Shown here piece by piece: positions 10,289-20,077 of a stretch of DNA of 64,000 nt; position 1 is the first letter of the stretch, and each line of letters opens with the position of its first letter. This DNA comes from Vibrio neonatus (GTDB lineage: Bacteria; Pseudomonadota; Gammaproteobacteria; Enterobacterales; Vibrionaceae): contig NZ_AP024885.1 in the NCBI RefSeq assembly GCF_024346975.1, positions 372,001-436,000 of the forward strand, in the 5' to 3' direction. The notes beneath the pieces were generated by a model. That model saw nothing but the letters and a program-made list of their open reading frames with translations, was not told where the DNA came from and made no database searches. The position numbers and the translations under genes were made by a program.

Positions 10289-11550
10289 TGGAGGCTTTAT
10301 TAAGCTGGGTTGAAAAACGCATTCCAGCTATGAATACCTATCGTAAACACATGTCAGAGTACCCTCAGCCAAAGAACTCAAACTTTTGGTACATCTTTGG
10401 TGCTTTGGCGATGTTGGTGCTGGTTAACCAGATTGTGACTGGCATTTGGCTTACCATGAACTACGTGCCGTCAGCAGAAGGCGCGTTTGCTTCTGTTGAA
10501 TACATCATGCGTGATGTTGAATATGGTTGGTTGCTTCGTTATATGCACTCAACTGGCGCATCTTTCTTCTTTATCGTTGTGTATTTGCACATGTACCGTG
10601 GCCTAATTTATGGCTCATACCAAAAGCCGCGTGAGCTAGTTTGGCTATTTGGCATGTTGTTGTTTGTGGTGCTGATGGCTGAAGCCTTCATGGGTTACAT
10701 GCTGCCTTGGGGACAAATGTCATACTGGGGTGCTCAGGTAATCATTGGCTTATTTGGCGCGATTCCTGTGATTGGTGATGATCTAACGCTGTGGATTCGA
10801 GGTGATTATGTTATCTCTGGCGCAACGTTAAACCGCTTCTTTGCTCTGCACGTTATTGCGCTACCTATCGTGTTGCTACTGCTAGTAGCACTGCATATTT
10901 TGGCGTTGCACGAAGTGGGCTCAAACAACCCTGATGGTATTGATACCAAGTTGCCAAAAGGCACTATGGGTGATGATTACGAGTCAGAATTTAAATTCCA
11001 CGAAGACTACACCAAGAAATACGACATCATAGATTCAATGCCATTCCACCCGTACGGAACGGTGAAAGATCTATTCTATGTGGGCGTGTTCTTGCTGTTC
11101 TTTAGCTATGTCTTGTTCTACGCACCAGCGATGGGAGGTTTCTTCCTTGAGCCGCCTAACTTTGAAGTTGCGAACCCACTTAAAACGCCGGAACATATTG
11201 CTCCAGTTTGGTATTTCTCTCCAAACTACGCCATTTTGCGTGCAATTCCTGACAAGTTAATCGGTTTTGTCTTCTTTGGTGGTTCAATTGTAGTGCTGTT
11301 CTTGTTGCCTTGGATTGACCGTTGTAATGTGCGTTCATTCCGCTACAGAAGCCGCGTGCATTTGATCAACTTGATCCAGTTTACGATCTCATTTATCGGT
11401 CTTGGTGTGCTGGGTACGCTACCAGCGACAGAGTTGTATACGAATCTATCTCGTTTGTTCAGTCTGGGTTACTTCATGTTCTTCGTGGTGTTGTTTATCT
11501 ACAGCAAGAATGAAAAGACTAAGACGCTACCGACAAGGATCACCAAATAA
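10288..11550 (+). CDS. petB: Cytochrome b subunit of the bc1 complex
   Basis: Integral membrane subunit with the two b hemes and the Qo and Qi quinone sites. The 420-residue protein has about eight transmembrane helices. The heme histidine pairs sit in helix B (H in LRYMHSTG and YLHMYRG) and helix D (FALHVIAL and ALHILALHE). The Qo-site motif is PVWY (in HIAPVWYFSP), the variant reported in beta/gammaproteobacteria instead of the usual PEWY. It overlaps petA and petC by one base each, a translationally coupled operon. Confidence 0.97.
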   Translation: MEALLSWVEKRIPAMNTYRKHMSEYPQPKNSNFWYIFGALAMLVLVNQIVTGIWLTMNYVPSAEGAFASVEYIMRDVEYGWLLRYMHSTGASFFFIVVYLHMYRGLIYGSYQKPRELVWLFGMLLFVVLMAEAFMGYMLPWGQMSYWGAQVIIGLFGAIPVIGDDLTLWIRGDYVISGATLNRFFALHVIALPIVLLLLVALHILALHEVGSNNPDGIDTKLPKGTMGDDYESEFKFHEDYTKKYDIIDSMPFHPYGTVKDLFYVGVFLLFFSYVLFYAPAMGGFFLEPPNFEVANPLKTPEHIAPVWYFSPNYAILRAIPDKLIGFVFFGGSIVVLFLLPWIDRCNVRSFRYRSRVHLINLIQFTISFIGLGVLGTLPATELYTNLSRLFSLGYFMFFVVLFIYSKNEKTKTLPTRITK

Positions 11551-12287
11551 TGAAAAAGTTATTCATATTATTATTTGCGCTAGTGCCGGCTCTTGGATTC
11601 GCAGCAGGCGGAAACTTTGCTCTCGATAAAGCAAACAATGATATTCGAGACAAAGAGTCTTTGCAGCGCGGTGCTCAGACGTATATGAACTACTGTTTTG
11701 CCTGTCACTCAACGCAGTATCAACGTTATGAGCGTGTCGCGACCGATCTGGATATTCCAATTGATCTGATGCGTGAAAACCTGATGTTCGATTCTGAAGC
11801 GGTTGTCGGGGACTTAATGGTCAACAACATGCCCGCCGAAGATGCTGCAAAATGGTTTGGCGTAGCGCCACCAGATTTGACGCTAACGGCGCGCGTTCGC
11901 GGCGTGGATTGGTTGTACACCTACTTACGTTCATTTTATGAAGATCCAAGTCGTCCATTTGGCGTAAACAATGTGATTTTCCCGAGCGTGGGTATGCCTC
12001 ATGTTCTACAAGAGTTGCAAGGCGTGCCGCAACCTGTTTTTGAAACGCATATGATTGATGGTCAAGAGCAGCAAGTGGTTGTGGGTGTGAAAGCGGACGC
12101 AACGGGAGAACTAAGCCAGAGCGAATACGATGATACGGTTCGTGACTTAGTGAACTTCCTTGAGTATGCGGGTGACCCTGTACAAGTTGAACGTGAAAAC
12201 TTAGGTATCTGGGTATTACTGTTCTTAACAATTTTCACCGCTGTTGGCTACCTACTATATAAAGAATATTGGCGTGATATTCACTAA
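11550..12287 (+). CDS. petC: Cytochrome c1 subunit of the bc1 complex
   Basis: Heme c subunit passing electrons to soluble cytochrome c. The 245-residue precursor begins with a signal peptide (cleavage near residue 18, GFAA). It carries one CxxCH heme site at C49-C52-H53 and a likely axial methionine in VGMPHVL (about residue 150). It ends with one transmembrane anchor (about 218-237) and a short basic tail. It is the last gene of petABC and is followed by a short hairpin. Presence of bc1 implies aerobic respiration through cytochrome c oxidase. Confidence 0.96.
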   Translation: MKKLFILLFALVPALGFAAGGNFALDKANNDIRDKESLQRGAQTYMNYCFACHSTQYQRYERVATDLDIPIDLMRENLMFDSEAVVGDLMVNNMPAEDAAKWFGVAPPDLTLTARVRGVDWLYTYLRSFYEDPSRPFGVNNVIFPSVGMPHVLQELQGVPQPVFETHMIDGQEQQVVVGVKADATGELSQSEYDDTVRDLVNFLEYAGDPVQVERENLGIWVLLFLTIFTAVGYLLYKEYWRDIH

Positions 12288-12316
12288 TTGTGATACGATG
12301 TAACGCTGATTTCTGA

Positions 12317-12339
12317 AATGGAGGCATGTTGCCTCCATT
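12317..12339 (+). terminator. Hairpin after petC, possible terminator
   Basis: AATGGAGGC pairs perfectly with GCCTCCATT across a five-base loop. The following sequence (CTTATATTT) is only moderately T-rich, so termination may be partial and leave some readthrough into sspA. Confidence 0.5.
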
Positions 12340-12371
12340 CTTATATTTAAATTTACAATACCGGAGGGCTC

Positions 12372-13007
12372 ATGGCTGTAGCTGCCAATAAACGTTCTGT
12401 GATGACTCTATTCTCAAGTGCTACTGATATGGCTAGCCATCAGGTACGTATCGTTTTGGCTGAGAAAGGCGTAGCTGTTGAAGTTGAGCTAGTCGACGAA
12501 GCGAATTTACCTGCTGAACTTGTAGAATTGAACCCATATAAATCTGTTCCGACTCTAGTGGATCGTGAACTGACTCTTTATGATTCAAAGATTATTATGG
12601 AATATCTAGATGAGCGTTTTCCTCATCCACCTTTGATGCCAGTTTACCCAGTTGATCGCGGTAAAAATCGTCTGATGATGTACCGTATTCAGCGTAACTG
12701 GTACAGCGTAGCAGAGAAAATTATCTCTACTACAGGTGAAGAACAAGAAAAAGCTCGTCAAAAACTGCGCAACGATCTGCTAATGCTGGGTCCTCTATTT
12801 GCTGAAAGCGAGTACTTCATGAGTGAAGACTTTAGCTTGATCGATTGTTACCTTGCTCCACTATTGTGGCGTCTACCGACATTTGGTATCGAGCTAACAG
12901 GTCCTGGTTCAAAAGAGCTTAAGATCTACATGAACCGCGTATTTGAACGTGATTCATTCCTAGCTTCTCTTACTGAAGCTGAACGTGAGATGCGTCTAGT
13001 TCGTTAA
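12372..13007 (+). CDS. sspA: Stringent starvation protein A
   Basis: RNA polymerase-associated protein with a glutathione S-transferase fold, important in stationary phase and acid stress in E. coli. The 211 residues align end to end with E. coli SspA (212), including the N-terminus MAVAANKRSVMTLFS and the conserved patch YLDERFPHPPLMPVYP (about 75-90) that contacts polymerase. The C-terminus FERDSFLASLTEAEREMR is also typical. The stop overlaps the sspB start by one base (TAATG). Confidence 0.97.
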   Translation: MAVAANKRSVMTLFSSATDMASHQVRIVLAEKGVAVEVELVDEANLPAELVELNPYKSVPTLVDRELTLYDSKIIMEYLDERFPHPPLMPVYPVDRGKNRLMMYRIQRNWYSVAEKIISTTGEEQEKARQKLRNDLLMLGPLFAESEYFMSEDFSLIDCYLAPLLWRLPTFGIELTGPGSKELKIYMNRVFERDSFLASLTEAEREMRLVR

Positions 13008-13501
13008 TGGATATTTCAACAATGACTCCACGCCGACCTTATTTGCTTCGTGCATTTTATGATTGGTTGGCAGAAAACGATCTCACTCCACATTTGGTGG
13101 TTGACGCCAATATGCCGGGTGTTCGTGTTCCTGAAGAGTACATTCAAGATGGTCAAATTATCTTAAATGTAGCTCCTCGTGCGGTAGGTAACTTAGAGAT
13201 TGGTAATGAAGCATTAACGTTTCATGCCCGTTTCGGTGGCCGTCCGCATTCAGTTATCGTTCCGATTTATGCAGTACAAGCTATTTATGCTCGTGAGAAT
13301 GGCGCAGGGACTATGTTTGAACCTGAAGAAGCTTACGAAAATAGCAATATTGAGGCTGAAGAGACTCATCTAGCACCTGCTGATTCGTTTTCTGTAGTAG
13401 AAGACTCAGCAGAAGTAGTCGCTGATGATGAGACATCACCAGAGCCTGATGACGAACCGCCTAGACCAAAAGGGCGTCCAAGCTTGCGTGTGGTTAAATA
13501 G
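13007..13501 (+). CDS. sspB: ClpXP adaptor protein SspB
   Basis: Adaptor that delivers ssrA-tagged proteins to ClpXP. The folded peptide-binding domain covers about residues 6-110 (TPRRPYLLRAFYDWL through YARENGAGTMFEPE). A long acidic flexible linker follows, and the ClpX-binding tail GRPSLRVVK is at the extreme C-terminus. The order domain-linker-tail and the 164-residue length match E. coli SspB (165). It is translationally coupled to sspA. Confidence 0.97.
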   Translation: MDISTMTPRRPYLLRAFYDWLAENDLTPHLVVDANMPGVRVPEEYIQDGQIILNVAPRAVGNLEIGNEALTFHARFGGRPHSVIVPIYAVQAIYARENGAGTMFEPEEAYENSNIEAEETHLAPADSFSVVEDSAEVVADDETSPEPDDEPPRPKGRPSLRVVK

Positions 13502-13541
13502 ACTATCGCTAGCTGTTGATGATTGACTCATCATGAATGAT

Positions 13542-13573
13542 AAAAAGGAGCCGTTTGGCTCCTTTTGTTTTTT
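13542..13573. terminator. Bidirectional terminator, sspB / dolP
   Basis: AAAAGGAGCC pairs with GGCTCCTTTT across GTTT, with a T-run on the plus side and the complementary run on the minus side. It separates the convergent sspAB and dolP units. Confidence 0.85.
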
Positions 13574-13585
13574 GTCTGTCCCGCT

Positions 13586-14377
13586 TTACTCTGCTACAGG
13601 TTCTTCAACGATGTCATCCGTACGATCAATGATCACATCACCGCCCATTACTGCATCATCTTCTGCTATGACGTTATCTTGGGTGCTTGCTTGAGCCTCA
13701 TTCCCTTGAGTTTCATTCACTTGAACCGCAGTATCTTGAGAACTAGCTTCAGTCGTTGGCGCAGCGACACTAGTTGGTGCATTTTTCACATCATTAGTCG
13801 TGGTCGCCACATCGGCGATTTCGAAGCCGCGAATAACCAATTTTACACCGCTCACATTGCGCGCAGTTTCGGTGGCGATATCAGCACTTTGCGGGTCAAC
13901 ATAGCCAAATAAAAACACTTCACGGTTTTCTGTCACAACCTTAATCGAGATGCCTCTCAGCTTACCTTCACTGAGTAGTGCCGATTTTACCTTAGTCGTG
14001 ATCCAGCTATCTTGGCTCATCTGCGATAAATTGATCGTCGGTTGAACTCGCAGTTGGTTATACACCTTCTTAACGCCAGGTATATCAGCAACGCGCTTGC
14101 CAATTTGTTGATGCAGTTCTTCGGTAGGGGCTTGTCCTATCAAAACGACTTTGCCTCTAAAAGAGTTTGCCGCCACACGAACCTTGCCCGCAAATGGGGC
14201 CTTGTTGCCCAGAGCGGCCGCTTCAAATTCAATGTTGTTATCATCCCACACTTCACGAGCGGAACGATTGTCAGTGACAACAGAGGCGTCGCTGACCAGC
14301 ATGTTTGAGCAGCCAGCCGTCATCAAACATGCCATCAAAGTGATGATGTATAAAAAGAGTTTCCGAGTGTACAACAT
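13586..14377 (-). CDS. dolP: Outer membrane lipoprotein DolP (YraP), with acidic C-terminal extension
   Basis: Lipoprotein with two BON domains that maintains outer membrane integrity in E. coli. The signal peptide ends in a lipobox (LMTAGC), with the lipidated cysteine near residue 23. BON1 covers about residues 45-115 and BON2 about 120-190. Unlike E. coli DolP (191 residues), this protein has 263. The extra ~70 residues (from about 193) are rich in T, S, Q, D and E and look disordered. The gene is last in the lpoA-yraN-diaA-dolP unit, the same order as in E. coli. Confidence 0.9.
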   Translation of the reverse strand: MLYTRKLFLYIITLMACLMTAGCSNMLVSDASVVTDNRSAREVWDDNNIEFEAAALGNKAPFAGKVRVAANSFRGKVVLIGQAPTEELHQQIGKRVADIPGVKKVYNQLRVQPTINLSQMSQDSWITTKVKSALLSEGKLRGISIKVVTENREVFLFGYVDPQSADIATETARNVSGVKLVIRGFEIADVATTTNDVKNAPTSVAAPTTEASSQDTAVQVNETQGNEAQASTQDNVIAEDDAVMGGDVIIDRTDDIVEEPVAE

Positions 14378-14405
14378 GGATGGAGATCCTCACTGGTATA
14401 AAATA

Positions 14406-14996
14406 TTACTCAACGTGCTCAGGGAATAATACTTGATCGATAAGGTCACATAGACAGTGCAATGTCAGCATATGCATTTCATGGATGCGCGCCGTTCTAT
14501 TGGAAGGGATACGGATTTCTACGTCGTGTTCGCCAAGTAGACCTGCCATTTCACCGCCATCTTTACCAGTAAGGGCAATGATGGTCATGTCTCTTGTTAC
14601 TGCCGCTTCCATAGCTTTGATGATGTTTTTGCTGTTACCGCTGGTGGAAAGGGCAAGCAAAATATCACCTTGCTGACCGATAGCTCGAACTTGCTTTGAA
14701 AACACTTCTTGGTAGTGATAGTCGTTGGCAATCGCGGTTAAGGTGGTCATATCTGCCCCCAACGTCATCGCGGGTAGGCTCGGTCTTTCGGTTTCAAATC
14801 GGTTTAATAAGCTGGCAGCAAACTGTTGTGAGTTAGCGCTTGAGCCGCCATTACCGCAACACAGAATCTTTTTACCATTTAATAAGGTGCTTACCATAGC
14901 TTGCGCTGCATGGGTAATAGCATCGGGCAGTTCTTCTGCAGCGGCGATTTGAATTTGTATGCTTTCAGTAAAGCTCGCTTTTATGCTCTCGTGCAT
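14406..14996 (-). CDS. diaA: DnaA initiator-associating protein DiaA
   Basis: SIS-domain protein that forms tetramers and promotes DnaA assembly at oriC in E. coli. The 196 residues match DiaA length. The phosphosugar-isomerase fold is recognisable from [20 protein letters not shown] (about 46-65) and [10 protein letters not shown] (about 115-124). GmhA (sedoheptulose-7-phosphate isomerase) is a close relative, but the position between yraN and dolP identifies DiaA. It begins two bases after yraN ends. Confidence 0.93.
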   Translation of the reverse strand: MHESIKASFTESIQIQIAAAEELPDAITHAAQAMVSTLLNGKKILCCGNGGSSANSQQFAASLLNRFETERPSLPAMTLGADMTTLTAIANDYHYQEVFSKQVRAIGQQGDILLALSTSGNSKNIIKAMEAAVTRDMTIIALTGKDGGEMAGLLGEHDVEIRIPSNRTARIHEMHMLTLHCLCDLIDQVLFPEHVE

Positions 14997-14998
14997 TT

Positions 14999-15367
14999 TT
15001 ATCCTTCAACAATTGCGTTTTGTATCCATTCAACTTTCTCAGGAGCGCTACTTAAAGAGATGACATCAAATCGAAAGTAAGTATCACTGGGAGATAAGTT
15101 ATTTTTTATCAGCCACAACATAGCAGTTTTCTTTAGTTTTGACTGCTTAGAATGAGAAACTGCATCAACGCCGCTTCCATAATATTGTTGCTTTCGGTAT
15201 TTGACCTCAACAAACACAAACTCTTGTTTGTCTTGCATGATGAGGTCTATTTCACCACATTTAGCGTGGAAATTTTTCTCAATAAATTTGAGGCCTTGCT
15301 TCGCGAGGTATCGCTGTGCTTTGGCCTCATATTTATGTCCTATAGCCAGCTTATTGAGCAGACTCAT
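14999..15367 (-). CDS. yraN: YraN family protein (UPF0102, endonuclease-like fold)
   Basis: Small conserved protein with a restriction-endonuclease-like fold; cellular role not established. Core motifs are GEIDLIM (about residues 38-44) and FVEVKYRK (about 51-58), which provide the acidic/lysine residues of a PD-(D/E)xK-type site. With the start at 15367 ([18 protein letters not shown]) it has 122 residues. The frame stays open upstream to 15424 inside lpoA, but those residues have no family counterpart. The chosen start overlaps the lpoA 3' end by 17 bases, indicating coupling. Confidence 0.9.
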   Translation of the reverse strand: MSLLNKLAIGHKYEAKAQRYLAKQGLKFIEKNFHAKCGEIDLIMQDKQEFVFVEVKYRKQQYYGSGVDAVSHSKQSKLKKTAMLWLIKNNLSPSDTYFRFDVISLSSAPEKVEWIQNAIVEG

Positions 15368-17177
15368 ATTCTGCCCAGCTGAGCTGGCGTTGCACAACAC
15401 AACGGTCATCAATGCTAAGGACACCAGTTTGGCCTTTGATTGAATGACTTGGACTTACCTTCATGTTTGGCAGAGCATTGATCAGACTATAAGCGTCCAT
15501 ACCCAATGCGTGTAGCCTTTTTTGTTGGTTGTTTGATTTGCTCCAAATGCTTTGCATTTGTGCGTTCAGTTCTTCGTTTGGCTCAGTCAGCATCGGAATG
15601 TCACTGTAAATAACGCCAGATAAGTTCTGCGAAGCACGTTTCACGCCAGTGTTACTGAGTGAGTTGGCATACAGTTTTGGCGGCGTAGCTTCTGGGTTAA
15701 TGGCCACATTGATAAATGGTTTAATCAAGTTCAGTTCAGAATCACCTGCCACGATATACACAGCATCGATATCTCGGCGTGAACGCTCTTCCGATTCCAT
15801 CTCTGTGTGCATTAGGTTGTTCATTTGTGCAATACGTCGTTGGCTGGCTTGCAGACCAAATACGCTGTTTACGGCGCGTTGTAGCTGATTTTTAGAACTG
15901 AAGTAAGAGACGGCACTCTTAGTGTCGTTATTTTTGCTCCACTCAGCTTTAAATGCATCTGCCATGCGTCGACCATAGCTACCGCTTGGTGCAATCAGAA
16001 GCGGGTATTTAGCGCCAGTCTCTGCTAGGTGTCTGGCCGCTTCTTCTGCTTCTTGCTCTGGTGAAAGAGTGATGTAACAGAAATCAGTGCCTTCTAGAAT
16101 GTCTTTAGGGAAATTCAATGCCAGCATAGGGATAGGGCTAGAGCTATTTTGTTGCGCTTCTTGCAGATCTTCAATGGTGTTACGCATTAGCGGTCCAACA
16201 ATGAAATCGACCTCTTGTGCTTCAAGTTGTTGTTGGATTTGCGTGGTATTGTTTTTATTACTGTCGATGACCACATATTCGGCCTCAGGAAGACGATCTT
16301 TATCGTGCATCATCGCAAATACAAAACCATCTCTGATAACACTTGCTTGCTTAGCAAATTTACCGCTAAGAGGAAGAATTAACGCCGTTTTGTTTGGCTG
16401 GATAATTTCTAGGGCCAGAATGTCTTTAATTTCTTGTGGGGTGTATAAAGCCGCTGGGTGGTGAACATTGCTATCAATCCAATCTTGGAATGATTTTTGT
16501 AGTTTTGGCAGGTTATGGCTAAATGTTTGATTAAACATGGCCAGTTCACGCCAACCGAGTAGTTCAGGCTCAGTTTCAGCAATAGGCATGGCTTTTAGTT
16601 CATCAGCACTGACGCTGTTCATTAATGCCCAAATTTGGTCTACGTTTTGTTGCTGTTGATCTTCTGTCAGAAAATCAGCAAGCATCACTTGCTCTCGTGC
16701 TGCATTTAAAGGTTGATATAAAGCTTGGTAGATATCAGAACGAAGTTTGTAGTAGTGTTGCCACTGAGATTTATCTAGACGCCACTCATTGCGGAAGTTC
16801 AATTGTTTGATAGCATCGGTCGGTTGATTGTTGTTTAGCAGTAATTGAGCTCGCGCTAATTGCCATTCAGCTTGTTGGGTCTCACTCATGTTTTGTTGAG
16901 CCAAACGCTGGATGATTCGGTTTGCTAAACCGGTATTATTTTCAGATACCGAGGCTTTTAAAGACAAGATAAGCCAATCTATTTGCTCTGAGCCATCAGA
17001 GCTATCCGCTTTGATCAGGTAGTACTCAGAGGTTTGAGTCGGTTGATTAAGGATATTGGATTGTTGCGCAACTTCTGGATCAGAGGGTGGGCTCGAACAA
17101 GCTGCAAGAAGCACAGACAATGCAATGGGAGTAAGAATGCGTGATACACTGTATCCAGATCGATTTTTTTGCGCCAT
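15351..17177 (-). CDS. lpoA: Penicillin-binding protein activator LpoA
   Basis: Outer membrane lipoprotein that reaches through the periplasm to activate PBP1a. The 608-residue precursor has a lipobox LLAAC with C27 as the lipidated residue. A helical TPR-like N-domain (about 45-250) leads to a C-domain (about 260-600) with a periplasmic-binding-protein-like fold, beginning around [15 protein letters not shown]. It heads lpoA-yraN-diaA-dolP and is divergent from rsmI, with about 63 bp between the starts. Confidence 0.95.
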   Translation of the reverse strand: MAQKNRSGYSVSRILTPIALSVLLAACSSPPSDPEVAQQSNILNQPTQTSEYYLIKADSSDGSEQIDWLILSLKASVSENNTGLANRIIQRLAQQNMSETQQAEWQLARAQLLLNNNQPTDAIKQLNFRNEWRLDKSQWQHYYKLRSDIYQALYQPLNAAREQVMLADFLTEDQQQQNVDQIWALMNSVSADELKAMPIAETEPELLGWRELAMFNQTFSHNLPKLQKSFQDWIDSNVHHPAALYTPQEIKDILALEIIQPNKTALILPLSGKFAKQASVIRDGFVFAMMHDKDRLPEAEYVVIDSNKNNTTQIQQQLEAQEVDFIVGPLMRNTIEDLQEAQQNSSSPIPMLALNFPKDILEGTDFCYITLSPEQEAEEAARHLAETGAKYPLLIAPSGSYGRRMADAFKAEWSKNNDTKSAVSYFSSKNQLQRAVNSVFGLQASQRRIAQMNNLMHTEMESEERSRRDIDAVYIVAGDSELNLIKPFINVAINPEATPPKLYANSLSNTGVKRASQNLSGVIYSDIPMLTEPNEELNAQMQSIWSKSNNQQKRLHALGMDAYSLINALPNMKVSPSHSIKGQTGVLSIDDRCVVQRQLSWAEYESAQ

Positions 17178-17240
17178 GAGTTCTTTAAATTATTGTGGAT
17201 TAATTACTTCTATATTAATCCCTCAAGTGACGGTAAACAA

Positions 17241-18104
17241 ATGACAGATAACAATTCTTTTAATTCTTCGCCTGCAATTCTCTATATCGTCCCCACTCCA
17301 ATAGGAAATTTGGCTGATATTACTCAACGTGCCGTCGAAGTTTTAAGCAGTGTAGACCTTATTGCAGCTGAGGATACACGTCATACGGGGCGATTACTTT
17401 CTCATCTTAATATCGGCACACGTACTTTTGCCTTGCATGATCATAATGAACAACAAAAAGCGCAAGTATTGGTTGAAAAACTATTAGAAGGGCAGTCTAT
17501 AGCCTTAGTTTCTGATGCTGGAACCCCATTAATTAGCGATCCTGGCTATCATTTGGTTAATCAGTGCCGTAAAGCAGGCGTACAAGTTGTGCCGCTGCCG
17601 GGCGCTTGTGCGGTAATTACTGCTTTGAGTGCATCGGGCTTGCCGTCTGATCGTTTTAGTTTTGAAGGCTTTTTGCCACCGAAGAGCAAAGGGCGTAAAG
17701 ATCGCTTTTTAGAGCTAGCGAAAGTAGAACGTACCTGTATTTTTTATGAGTCGCCACATCGCATCATGGATTCATTGGCAGATATGCTAGATGTACTTGG
17801 CGCAGAGCGTCAGGTGGTATTGGCAAGAGAGCTGACTAAAACCTTTGAAACCATTCAAGGACTGCCGTTAGGTGAACTGATCCCATGGCTTGAAGAAGAT
17901 GCGAATCGCATTCGTGGCGAAATGGTGATTTTAGTTCACGGTCATCGTGAAGATAGCAATGATGAGTTGCCAGATGAAGCGCGTCGTACTTTGGCTATTC
18001 TGACCAAAGAGCTGCCGCTTAAAAAAGCCGCCGCCTTAACTGCTGAAATCTACAATCTGAAAAAGAACGCTTTATACAAGTGGGGTCTAGAGCATCTAGA
18101 CTAA
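17241..18104 (+). CDS. rsmI: 16S rRNA (cytidine-1402-2'-O)-methyltransferase RsmI
   Basis: Methylates the ribose 2'-O of C1402 in 16S rRNA near the P site, using SAM. The 287 residues align with E. coli RsmI (286). Tetrapyrrole-methylase-type motifs are visible: [15 protein letters not shown] near the N-terminus, AAEDTRHTG near 50 and [16 protein letters not shown] near 90. The frame is open to 17169, but the ATG at 17241 gives the family N-terminus. It is divergent from lpoA, as in enterobacteria. Confidence 0.95.
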   Translation: MTDNNSFNSSPAILYIVPTPIGNLADITQRAVEVLSSVDLIAAEDTRHTGRLLSHLNIGTRTFALHDHNEQQKAQVLVEKLLEGQSIALVSDAGTPLISDPGYHLVNQCRKAGVQVVPLPGACAVITALSASGLPSDRFSFEGFLPPKSKGRKDRFLELAKVERTCIFYESPHRIMDSLADMLDVLGAERQVVLARELTKTFETIQGLPLGELIPWLEEDANRIRGEMVILVHGHREDSNDELPDEARRTLAILTKELPLKKAAALTAEIYNLKKNALYKWGLEHLD

Positions 18105-18149
18105 GCGTTATCGCTCAACCACTTTGTTTGCGCCGCGTTTTTATTTGAA

Positions 18150-18178
18150 TAGACATCTGTGATCTTTGTCAGTACAAT
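18150..18178 (+). promoter_or_regulatory. Sigma-70 promoter of rnpB
   Basis: TAGACA (18150-18155) and TACAAT (18173-18178) are 17 bases apart, and the -10 ends seven bases before the expected 5' end of RNase P RNA. Confidence 0.7.
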
Positions 18179-18185
18179 CCGCTCC

Positions 18186-18567
<382 letters not shown>

Positions 18568-18571
18568 TAAA

Positions 18572-18603
18572 AAGAAGCCCCGCCATTATGGCGGGGCTTT
18601 TTG
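18572..18603 (+). terminator. Rho-independent terminator after rnpB
   Basis: AAGCCCCGCC pairs with GGCGGGGCTT across ATTAT, followed by T's; a strong stem directly after the RNase P RNA. Confidence 0.9.
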
Positions 18604-18677
18604 CTTATTTGTACGAGAGATAAATGCTCGAAGTTGCATGTGCTAGAAGATGCGCTCACCTCTTATTCAATAAATTT

Positions 18678-18693
18678 GTGCAAGTCATTGCAC
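18678..18693. repeat. 16-bp palindrome upstream of rsmH
   Basis: GTGCAA-GTCA-TTGCAC lies about 100 bases before rsmH, in the region where the dcw promoter is expected. It could be a protein-binding site or a short hairpin; no known regulator is assigned. Confidence 0.35.
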
Positions 18694-18794
18694 GATTTGT
18701 TTAATAATTTGGTGAATTTGTTGACTAACGCTGACTAAACCGGACTATTTCAGTACACTAATTCATAGTTATTTAATTAAATTGAGCCTTTGTA

Positions 18795-19745
18795 ATGAGC
18801 GAAGCTTTTAAACACGTCTCCGTCTTGCTAGAAGAATCCATTGATGGTTTAAACATTAAACCCGATGGCACCTATATAGATGGTACTTTTGGTCGCGGTG
18901 GTCACAGTCGCAACATACTCTCTCGACTGGGTGAAAATGGTCGATTGTTTAGTATCGATAGAGATCCGCAAGCCATTGCTGAAGCCGCAAAAATTGATGA
19001 TCCTCGATTTACTATTATCCACGGTCCATTTTCTGGCATGGAAGAGTACGCCAAACAAAGAGACCTAGTGGGTCAAGTCGATGGTGTGCTGTTAGACCTA
19101 GGTGTTTCGTCACCACAACTTGATGATGCTGAACGTGGTTTTAGCTTCATGAAAGATGGCCCACTGGATATGCGTATGGACCCAACTTCGGGAGTGCCTG
19201 TTTCACAATGGTTGATGGAAGCGGATATCGAAGATATTACTTGGGTTATTCGTGAATTTGGCGAAGACAAGCACGCTTGGCGTATTGCCAAAGCCATTGT
19301 TGCGTATCGTGACAACGAAGAAAATGAACCTTTGTTGCGTACTGGTCAGTTAGCGAAACTGATCTCCGAAGCAGCGCCAAAAAGTTTCAAAGAGAAAAAG
19401 CATCCTGCCACTCGTTCTTTCCAAGCATTTCGTATCTATATTAATAGCGAGCTTGATGAAATTGCCACAGCGTTAAATGGGGCAAAAAACATCTTAGCCC
19501 CAGAAGGCCGCTTGTCTGTCATCAGCTTTCACTCTTTAGAAGATAGAATGGTAAAACAGTTTATCCGCAAAGAGAGTCGTGGACCGCAAGTTCCACATGG
19601 TATCCCGATGACTGAAGAGCAGATCCGTGCTCTGGGTAGTGCGGATATGAAGCCTGTCGGTAAAGCAATTAAACCATCAGTTTCAGAGCTAGATATTAAT
19701 ATTAGAGCGAGAAGCTCAGTGCTAAGGATTGCTGAAAAACTATGA
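18795..19745 (+). CDS. rsmH: 16S rRNA (cytosine-1402-N4)-methyltransferase RsmH
   Basis: Methylates N4 of C1402 in 16S rRNA; it modifies the same nucleotide as RsmI, encoded just upstream. The 316 residues match the family. The SAM site is seen at [12 protein letters not shown] (about 28-39) and [14 protein letters not shown] (about 97-110), and the C-terminus contains [13 protein letters not shown]. It is the first gene of the dcw cluster here, and no mraZ is present before it. Its stop overlaps the ftsL start (ATGA). Confidence 0.96.
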   Translation: MSEAFKHVSVLLEESIDGLNIKPDGTYIDGTFGRGGHSRNILSRLGENGRLFSIDRDPQAIAEAAKIDDPRFTIIHGPFSGMEEYAKQRDLVGQVDGVLLDLGVSSPQLDDAERGFSFMKDGPLDMRMDPTSGVPVSQWLMEADIEDITWVIREFGEDKHAWRIAKAIVAYRDNEENEPLLRTGQLAKLISEAAPKSFKEKKHPATRSFQAFRIYINSELDEIATALNGAKNILAPEGRLSVISFHSLEDRMVKQFIRKESRGPQVPHGIPMTEEQIRALGSADMKPVGKAIKPSVSELDINIRARSSVLRIAEKL

Positions 19746-20077
19746 ACGAATTAGAGACATCGATTCAGCCTAGCGTACCGCCACTAGGTAAGATCATTGT
19801 GCGCGACCTATTTACCGCCGGTCGTGTGCCTTTGCTGTTATTGATTACTCTCTTTTTTAGCGCAATAGCAGTGGTGATGACTACGCAGATGACGCGTGCC
19901 GCTATCTCACAAAAAGATCAGGCGCTTGAACAGCGAGTGACACTTGATGAAGAGTGGCGCAACCTTATTCTTGAAGAAAATGCGCTTTCTGAACATAGCC
20001 GAGTTCAAAAAATTGCCACCTCTGAGCTTGATATGACACGCCCAGACTCCGACAAGGAAGTTATAGTTAAACTGTAA
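19742..20077 (+). CDS. ftsL: Cell division protein FtsL
   Basis: Single-pass membrane protein that forms the FtsQLB complex and activates FtsWI. The 111-residue protein has a cytoplasmic N-terminus, one transmembrane helix (about 33-54) and a periplasmic coiled coil (about 55-100). Sequence is poorly conserved in this family, so identity rests on topology, size and location between rsmH and ftsI. It overlaps both neighbours by a few bases. Confidence 0.93.
   Translation: MNELETSIQPSVPPLGKIIVRDLFTAGRVPLLLLITLFFSAIAVVMTTQMTRAAISQKDQALEQRVTLDEEWRNLILEENALSEHSRVQKIATSELDMTRPDSDKEVIVKL

Noticed and set aside
13565..13912. 115-codon plus-strand frame opposite dolP
   Set aside because: It is antisense to a well-supported lipoprotein gene and begins inside a terminator T-run.
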